In this document: positions 57,383 to 64,000 of the stretch, piece after piece
Layout: each line of letters opens with the position of its first letter
Numbering within the stretch: position 1 is the stretch's first letter
Assembly (NCBI GenBank): GCA_016748015.1
Contig: JAAOMT010000590.1
Span: 553,912-617,911, forward strand
DNA from: Geosiphon pyriformis
Taxonomy: Eukaryota; Glomeromycota; Glomeromycetes; Archaeosporales; Geosiphonaceae
Reading direction: 5' to 3'
DNA: 64,000 nucleotides
The notes under the pieces: model-generated
The model's input: only the letters and a program-made list of their open reading frames with translations
What the model was told of the DNA's origin: nothing
The model's database searches: none
Made by a program: the position numbers and the translations under genes

Positions 57383-60300
57383 GTAATTTGGTCTGGAAAT
57401 TTGTTACGTACAACATTCGGGGTATCAATGTTTCTGTGAAGCAAGCAGATATTGTTTGTTGGCATGTAAACTTGGGAAACATGGTTTCTTTTATCACTGA
57501 GACAAAGTTGAAGTCCTCTTCTGGGCCATGGATAAAGGATAAATTTAATGGAGTGCGAATCTTTTCTTCAGGATTGGATAAAAGTTTTATGGGTGCTGGA
57601 GTTGCAATTATTATGAACATTTCTTTGGCTCATTATGTGTCTAAGGTGGAGGAGATTCCTGGTCGGGTTGTTTCTGTTTGGCTCTTGTTTAAGGGCAGGC
57701 TCTTGGTTACTGTTTTGGTGTTGTATGTTGGTGCTTCTTCTGAGGCTAGGTTTGATCAGGCTTCTGAAGTTAATTTTCTCATTGCAAAAGCTGTCAACTC
57801 CAGTAATTTTGTTATCTTGGGTGGAGACTTTAATAAGAATAGATCTGGTAAAAGTGCTAATTTCAAGTTTTGTTTGAGTTTGGGTTTAGTCAATTCATTC
57901 GTTGGTCATTATTTGGCTAATTCTCATACATGGAGCAATTCGAAAGGGGTTGGGAAAACAATTGATTACATTTTTGTTGGTGGTAATTTGTTTTCTGCTG
58001 TTGCTGGTCATCAAGTTGTCTCTGTTTCAGATTTTTTTGACACTAATCACAGGGCAGTTGTGGTTTTGGTTGGTTTGGATGAGCTTCTGGATGTACAATT
58101 GAATAGTTTGCACAAGCAGGCAAATAGAGATCATTGGAAGTTTAAAATTAAGAATGCTGACTGTGCTGGATGGGCTAAGTTTAAGGATCTCTCTTTGGCA
58201 AAACTCTTGTCTTTGGGTGAGATTTTCTCTGGTGCTGAAATACGTGGTGATGTGGATGCTATGTGGGCAGTTTTGGTGGGGGCTGTGGTAGATTCTACTG
58301 ATGTGATATTTTTGAGGCATTGGTTTAATGAATTTAAGTGTTCAAGAAACAAACATTCTTCTAGGTTCTTTGGTCTGGAATTGTTGGTGACCAAGATTGT
58401 CAAGAAATTTTGCTTGGGTGATTTGCTGGTTACTAATCATCTTGTGAGTAAATAGTCGACTCTGGATGATGCAAAGACTCATGCTTTCAAGGACTTGGTT
58501 GGCTCAGGAGTTAAATCTGATGTTGTTGTTAAGCATTTGTCATTGGTTCGCAGAGATTACAGGAGATTGAAGATGTTTAAGTCAAGATTGGCTGAGGAAA
58601 CTTTGGTTAAGAAGGCAATTGAGAAGCACATGGATAATTTCTGTTTGGATAAGGGTAGTATGATTAGGAGTGTGTTGGAAAAACTTTTTTGCAAGGTGGT
58701 GTTGGATCACTTGATAGTTGATGATGATCTGGTTTTATTGCCTGAAAAGGTAAAGTCAAGTGTGGATAAAATAATAGAGGGGTGGACGAGGAAACACTCT
58801 GTGCAGTCAGAGCTTCCTGATCTTTGGGCTCGACAGTACGCACCTTTGGACTATGTGCGGGATGATGCTTTTTCGGGTGTTATGAGTGCAATCAGTATGG
58901 GCAAGTTACTTTCTGTTGTTGGTGGTCTGCCTGATGGCAATGCTGCTGGTTTGTCTGGTGTCCCTAATGAGTTGTGGAAACATGGTAGTGAGGTGGTTTT
59001 GGGGTGCCTGTTGGCGCTGTTTAATAAGTGTTTGTCTATTGGTGTAGTGCCTGTTTTGTGGAAGAAGGCTTGGGTGTTAATGATTTCTAAGCCTTACAAC
59101 TGGGATGGAGTTCTTATGAACACTCGGCCCATTGTTTTGATTAAGACTGTCAGGAAGATTCTTTCCAAGGTTCTGTCTGATCGTATTTCAATGGCTTGTA
59201 GCAAGTTCAATGTTCTTCGAGGTGACAAATTTTCAGTGCTGAAGGGTACATCCACACAATCTCCAGTGTTTGCTGTCGGTTCAGTGATTGAGAATGCCAT
59301 GGAGAAGGATAGGGAGTTATGGTTGGTCTTGCAGAATATGCAAAAAGCTTACAATTCAGTTGGGTGGCATCATTTAAGAGCTAGTTTGCGGCGTGTCAAG
59401 ATGTGTGAAAGGTTCATAAGGTTTTTTGGTGGTATTCATGAGGATAGAGTTAATAGGGTAATGACTGACTTTGGTTTGTCTGGTGGTTATAAGGTGCATG
59501 ATGGGCTGGATCAGAGTAAGGTCTTTTCGCCATTTCTGTGGAGAATTTTTTATGATCCACTTTTGTGTGAAGTTAAGAGACACAAACAATTGTGTGGGTA
59601 CTGGATTGATACTAAGTTTGTTTCAAAGTCTGGCAGAATTGAGAGTAGTGGTGGTTTGACATTGTATTTTTCAGCTGGTGCATTTGTTGATGATACGATC
59701 TGGGTTGGAAATTGTCAGGCTTCTATTCAATATGCTCTGAACATTGCTAGTAAATTTTTTGTGATCAATGATATTTCTATCAACAGTGAGAAGACGGTAG
59801 CTATTCCCATTAATCAGGGTGTTAAAGTTGCTTTACTGAGCATTTGTGGTCAGCCAATTTCTATTGCCAAAAAAGGGGAAGCACATCGGTATCTAGGTAT
59901 TTTTCTGTTAACCAAAGGGCTCTCCAAGCCAAGTGTTGCCAAGGCTCATGCAGATGTGCATTTCTTCATCAATGTTGTGCTTAGGAAAGCTATTACAGAC
60001 AAACAGTTCTCCTATCTGGTGTCGGCTGTTTTGCAGCCTATTGTTAACTATTATATTCAATTCAGTTTTGTCCCTGCTAATGTTTGTCGCAAGTGGGATG
60101 TCTTGGTTAGAAAAGGTCTTAGGTCTAAGGCTTATCTCCTCCATGATTTTCCTGACACTGCTTTGCATCATCTCTTATTGTATGGCCTGAAGCCTTTTGA
60201 GCAGGTGCAGTCAGAAGGAAAGGTTGCTGCTCTGATAATGTTCTCTAATGCCTTTGGTATTCTTGGGTATTTGTTTAGACATAGGTTTTTGAATCTGCAG

Positions 60301-62064
60301 GTTCTTGGTTGGGCTCCTTTAGATTCTTTGCAGTTTCCGGTCAGATTGCGTGTTAGTCCAGTGAACAATTTCTTGGCTGAGATGGTGAAGATTTTTTTGG
60401 GCAATGAGCTTTCTTTGGTGAACAATCTTCCCACTGCATTTCATAGTCCTGGTTATTTTCTATTGTCCTCTATTCTTGGGAAGTCTCTGTATTTTGACTT
60501 GGTCAAATCTCTTAGATGTTTTGGTGTTGCTTTTGGTGATTGGCTTTTTGATAAGAAATGTGTTTTGTTGGATTGGAAAACTTTTCGTCATTGGAAGAGA
60601 TTGGATCCACATGGCTTTGTGCTTCATTGGTTCTTGGTTTCTTTTGAGTTTTTGAAGAGTCAAGGTTGTTCATTTTCTGGTTTTATTGGCTCTGCAGAAA
60701 AGCTTGGTTTGAACATTTTGGAGTCTGGGGAATTTTCTGTGGTAAAAGATGGATTGCATGACATTTGGTCGGGCTTTTTTGAAGTTTTTATGAATGGGTC
60801 TTTGAGGAATGCAGGTTCTGCTGAGGTCACCTGTAGTGCTGCTACATACTTCCCGGTCTTGGGTAAGAGCATTGGTATTGCTGTTAGTGGTCTTTTGTCA
60901 TCTACTATAGCTGAATTGCAGACTGTTGCTTTGGCTTTGGAGTGTGTTCCTTCTTCAAGTACTGTGGTGTTACATCTTGACAGCCAGACTGCTATTGACA
61001 CATGTGTGTCTGAGATGTCTTTGGTTGCCCCTGATTTTCGTAATTAATGCTGGCTGGAGAGGCGTCATATTTTCAATTTGGTCAGGGATAAGGATCTTAG
61101 TATAAGTTGGGTTAAGATAAAAGGCCACTCTGGAATTCCTGGTAATGTGAAAACTGACTTGGCTGCTGGGGCTGTCTCTGGATCTCCCTTTTTCTTTTGT
61201 GCCAATGTACATGAACATTTTTTGGTTGCTGAAGGTATCACTGTTTCTGGTAATGCCTGTCATTTTGTCAAGAATATTTTTTGGTCTGTTTGTTGTGCTC
61301 GTTGGGAAGCTGGGCCTGGTTGTGATGTGGTTCCGGATGCAATAATTGGTTGCATAGACTGGATTGTCACGGCAAAGGTGTGGCATCCTGATTTTCATAT
61401 GCTTACTGGGTTCACTAGCTGGGTATCCTTAATGCTTTGCACTTATATTATGATGGCTGTGCACAGAAAATTGCCGGTGGCAGTAAAAAAAAGGTTGTAT
61501 AATAAGCACTACCCTAGTGTATTATGTTTGTTTTGCAGTGGGGTGGAGTTTTCTGACCATGCTTTTACTTGTGTTCATGAGTCTGGTGTTCATGGTGAGA
61601 TTTTGGCTGAGGCTTCTGCCCATTGGTCAGCTTTGGCTAGTGGTTTCCCTGCTTCTGCCATGTTGCGAGTTTTGTCTCAATGTTCCATTGATGTTGGGTT
61701 GTACACTTTGGTTTGCAAAGGGTTTGTGCTGGGGGAGTGGTATGAGGAAGCTTGCAGTATTTTTGAGGATAGGAAGGTGGCAGCTACTGAAATCATTGAT
61801 TATGTCAGGTTCATGGTTGAGCTATATCATGCTAAAGTGTGGTTGGCTAGGGCCAGCCACCGGGTGGTGATGGAGAAAGCTGGTCTGGTTTGTGATGGTG
61901 GTGTTGTTTCTGGGCTCTCTCGTGGTGTGTCTTCAGTTTTGTCTGATGGTGTTGTAAGATTGCTTGGTGTGGCCAATTCTTTTGCTGTTAGCTTTGGTTA
62001 TTAGAAGCCTTATTGTTTCTTTTCTGGTCTGGGTGGCAGTGTGCGGGTTATTATAGGTGTGTAG
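57379..62064 (+). pseudogene. LINE-C ORF2: endonuclease / RT / RNase H, three stops
   Basis: One frame of 1562 codons from ATG 57379 to TAG 62062, with stops only at 58453 (TAG), 61045 (TAA where LINE-A has Gln) and 62002 (TAG). Endonuclease: VTYNIRGIN, ITETKLK, LGGDFNKN, TIDYIFVGG, DTNHRAV. RT: GGLPDGNAAGLSGVPNELWK, QSPVFAVGSV, KAYNSVGW (catalytic Asp of motif A changed to Asn), AFVDDTIWVGN (both Asp kept). RNase H: VFMNGSLRN (Asp to Asn at the first catalytic position), ELQTVALALE, LDSQTAID, KIKGHSGIPGN. C-terminal zinc motif: CLFCSGVEFSDHAFTC. So even the longest open copy has lost catalytic residues. The 850-codon open stretch 58495-61047 covers the whole RT. Confidence 0.9.
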
Positions 62065-62209
62065 TGTTGCCTTGTCTGGCTTGAGTGGCTAGCCACATGT
62101 AGAAAGTGCATGAATTGCATTTAGTTTGAGCCTCTTAGTTTGGCTCTATGTACTAGATAGCAATTGGGCTACACTCGTTAAATGTGTTAATAAAAAATAA
62201 AAAAATAAG
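62065..62209 (+). other. LINE-C 3' UTR and tail
   Basis: GTGTTGCCTTGTCTGGCTTG, then GAGTGGCTAGCCACATGTAG and GGGCTACACTCGTTAAATG are shared with the 4607 stub and LINE-A. It ends in a T/A-rich tail. Confidence 0.75.
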
Positions 62210-63528
62210 ATTAATTTAATATTATCAATACTAAAATTTGTTATTATATTTTATTTAAAAATAACTTTATAAAAAAGTTTTTTTAATTTGTTGTTAAATT
62301 CTAATTTTAATTTTTTAAAAATTTTAAATATTAACTTAAAAAACTTAAAAAACTGCTTGTTTTTTATAATCTTAAATTTATAAAATTAAGTTTTAAAATT
62401 TTTTTAATGATTAATAAACACAAAATTTTATAAACAAAAACTTAAATTACATAAAAAAAATTTTTTTTTAACTTGTCAAATTTATTTACAATATTTAATA
62501 CTTTAAACAAAAAAACTTTTTAAATGTTTCTATTTAAATTTGTTTATATTTATAATATATTTTATTATTTTTATTAATTTATTTGTATAATATATTAAGA
62601 TATATTTAAAAAATTATTTAAATTAATTAATATAAAAATAATTTTGTAATTAATATTAAAAAATTTATTTATTTTATGTATTTTTTGTTTAATAATAATA
62701 TTAAATAAAAATTTATTAGCAAAAATATAATTAATAACTTTTTTTGTTTTTTTAAAATTTTGATTATAAAACAATTTATTAAGAAATTATGCAAATTTAA
62801 ATTCAATTATTTTTTAAAACTAATATTTTGTTTAGTATTAATATTATTAAAATTATTAAAATTATTAAAATTATTATAAAAACTATTAAGATATTAATAT
62901 TTGTTTTGACAATTATAATATTAATTTGTTTTAATTTTATACTTAAAAAAACTTTAATATAAAAACTTTGAATTATAATTAAAAGCTTGTTTTTGATTAA
63001 TAATAATAAATATATTAACAAAATCTGGTTTAATATTTTAAAAATTTTGCATATATATTTAACTATTTAATATTTAAAATAATTGTTATTTTAGAATTTA
63101 AATTAAAAATAAAAATATTTGTTTTATTAAATTTGTTTATAATTTATAATTTATAATTTAATTTAATCTTTTACTTTTGTTTTATTAATAATAAATATTA
63201 AATTATAATTTTTTTTATATTATTATACAATATTTTTTTGATTAACAAATTTTTTTTTATATTATAAATAATAATTTACAAATTAAATTAATTATTATTA
63301 AAAAAATAATATATTTATTTTTAATAAATAAAACATTTAATCTTAATAAAATAATATTAAAAAACTTAAAAGTTTTATTATTTTGGTTTTTAAATTATTT
63401 AATCTAAATATAAATAAACTAAAAATTTAAAAATTTAAAAACAACAAATTATTAGTTTTTTTAAAAAACTTATTTAAAATTATACTTAAATTAAAAAATC
63501 AATATTAAAAAAAAACAAAAATAAATAA
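62210..63528. other. AT-rich DNA, no gene seen
   Basis: Nearly pure A/T sequence between LINE-C and LINE-E. The 72-codon Ile/Leu-rich open frame on the minus strand (62803-63021) is composition only. No motif was recognised. Confidence 0.6.
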
Positions 63529-64000
63529 TGGGCTCGTCAATATCGGCCTCTGGATTACGTGTTCGATGGTGCTTTCTCTAATGTCATGTGTTCGATTGGT
63601 TTTAATGAGTTGTCAGCTGTTGTTGAGGATCTTCCTGATGGAAAAGCGGCTGGTCTTTCTGGTATCTCCAACGAATTATGGAAACATTGTGACAAATCTG
63701 TTTTGGATATGCTTTTGGTGCTCTTGAATTTCTGTTTGGTTGGCGAGTCGGTCCCTGGGCCTTGGAGAGAAGCCTGGGTTTCAATAATTCCTAAACCATA
63801 TGAATGGAAGGGAGTTCTCACGAACACCCGTCCTATAGCTTTAATTGAAACAGCCTGCAAAATTCTCTCCAAGATCCTTTCAGATAGGATCTCTCTGGCT
63901 TGCAGCACTTTTGATGTTCTTCATGGGGACAATTTTTTGGTTTTAAAGGGTACGACAATGCAATCTCTCATTTTTGCTATCGGTTCTGTGGTTGAGGATG
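63529..64000 (+). mobile_element. LINE-E: 5'-truncated LINE, RT part, runs off the window
   Basis: The sequence changes abruptly from A/T to coding-like DNA at 63529 and then matches ORF2 of LINE-A from its residue about 483: ARQYRPLDYVFDGAFSNVMC, LPDGKAAGLSGISNELWKHC, KPYEWKGVLTNTRPIALIET, HGDNFLVLKGTTMQS. 157 codons are open with no stop or frameshift to the window end. It starts inside ORF2, so it is a 5'-truncated insertion, as is usual for LINEs. It is closest to the A/B subfamily. Whether the rest is intact cannot be seen here. Confidence 0.85.

Larger units (their letters stand above)
55309..62209 (+). mobile_element. LINE-C: best preserved LINE copy
   Basis: The 6.9-kb element begins with a G/C-richer 5' UTR (CATCTTTCTCTCGTCGATCC...), different from the 5' UTR shared by LINE-A and LINE-B. 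It contains ORF1 (two stops) and ORF2 (three stops) and ends with the conserved 3' UTR and a GTTAATAAAAAATAAAAAAATAAG tail (four-letter shorthand: (TA4-6)n). Sequence and codon use differ clearly from A and B, so it is another subfamily of the same type. It has kept more G and C than the other copies. Confidence 0.9.

Overview
The window is eukaryotic and fungal. It has spliced genes with GT-AG introns, extremely AT-rich intergenic DNA, and a heavy load of LINE and Ty3/gypsy elements. The retroelement polyprotein types (a LINE ORF2 with endonuclease, RT and RNase H; a gypsy pol with a cysteine-rich module and a dUTPase) together with the base composition suggest an arbuscular mycorrhizal fungus (Glomeromycotina, perhaps Gigasporaceae). 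The taxonomic call is inference; 'fungus' is fairly secure.

Layout. 1-1037 (-) is the 5' part of a host gene for a Ser/Pro/Gln-rich disordered protein, cut by the window edge. 1.3-7.6 kb is AT-rich wasteland holding a nearly erased LINE relic (2955-4450) and a 120-bp LINE 3' stub (4607-4727). 7578-14417 (+, LINE-A) and 15026-22583 (-, LINE-B) are two near full-length copies of one LINE family lying tail to tail. LINE-B is split by a solo LTR (17045-17815). After AT-rich relic DNA and a 910-base assembly gap (24404-25313) comes the best host gene of the window: a complete 18-exon Argonaute (26443-30450, -, 865 aa) with an intact DEDH slicer tetrad. 30.5-33.8 kb is AT-rich with microsatellites. 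33781-54030 is a three-level nest of LTR retrotransposons: a heavily decayed outer Ty3/gypsy (+), an internally deleted one inside it (39773-52981, -), and a 10.2-kb structurally complete one inside that one's LTR (39973-50159, -). The innermost encodes gag, protease, a cysteine-rich module, dUTPase, RT, RNase H, integrase and an extra 3' ORF. 55309-62209 (+, LINE-C) is the best preserved LINE. A 5'-truncated LINE-E runs off the right edge from 63529.

The unifying theme is mutational decay by transitions. The two 885-bp LTRs of the innermost element have equal length and differ at roughly fifty sites, almost all C/T or G/A. The 4.7-kb LINE ORF2s keep one frame with no net indel but carry many stop codons, mostly Trp TGG changed to TGA or TAG. 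Catalytic Asp residues are replaced by Asn in several unrelated elements. CpG sites are among those changed. This resembles deamination of methylated cytosine and/or a RIP-like process, with the near-total loss of G and C in old relics as the end state. An intact Argonaute beside long inverted LINE copies makes small-RNA control of these elements a reasonable hypothesis.

No tRNA, rRNA, CRISPR array or prokaryotic feature was recognised. All retroelement ORFs appear inactivated. Coordinates of retroelement ends are good to a few bases where termini or target duplications are visible, and to tens of bases elsewhere.
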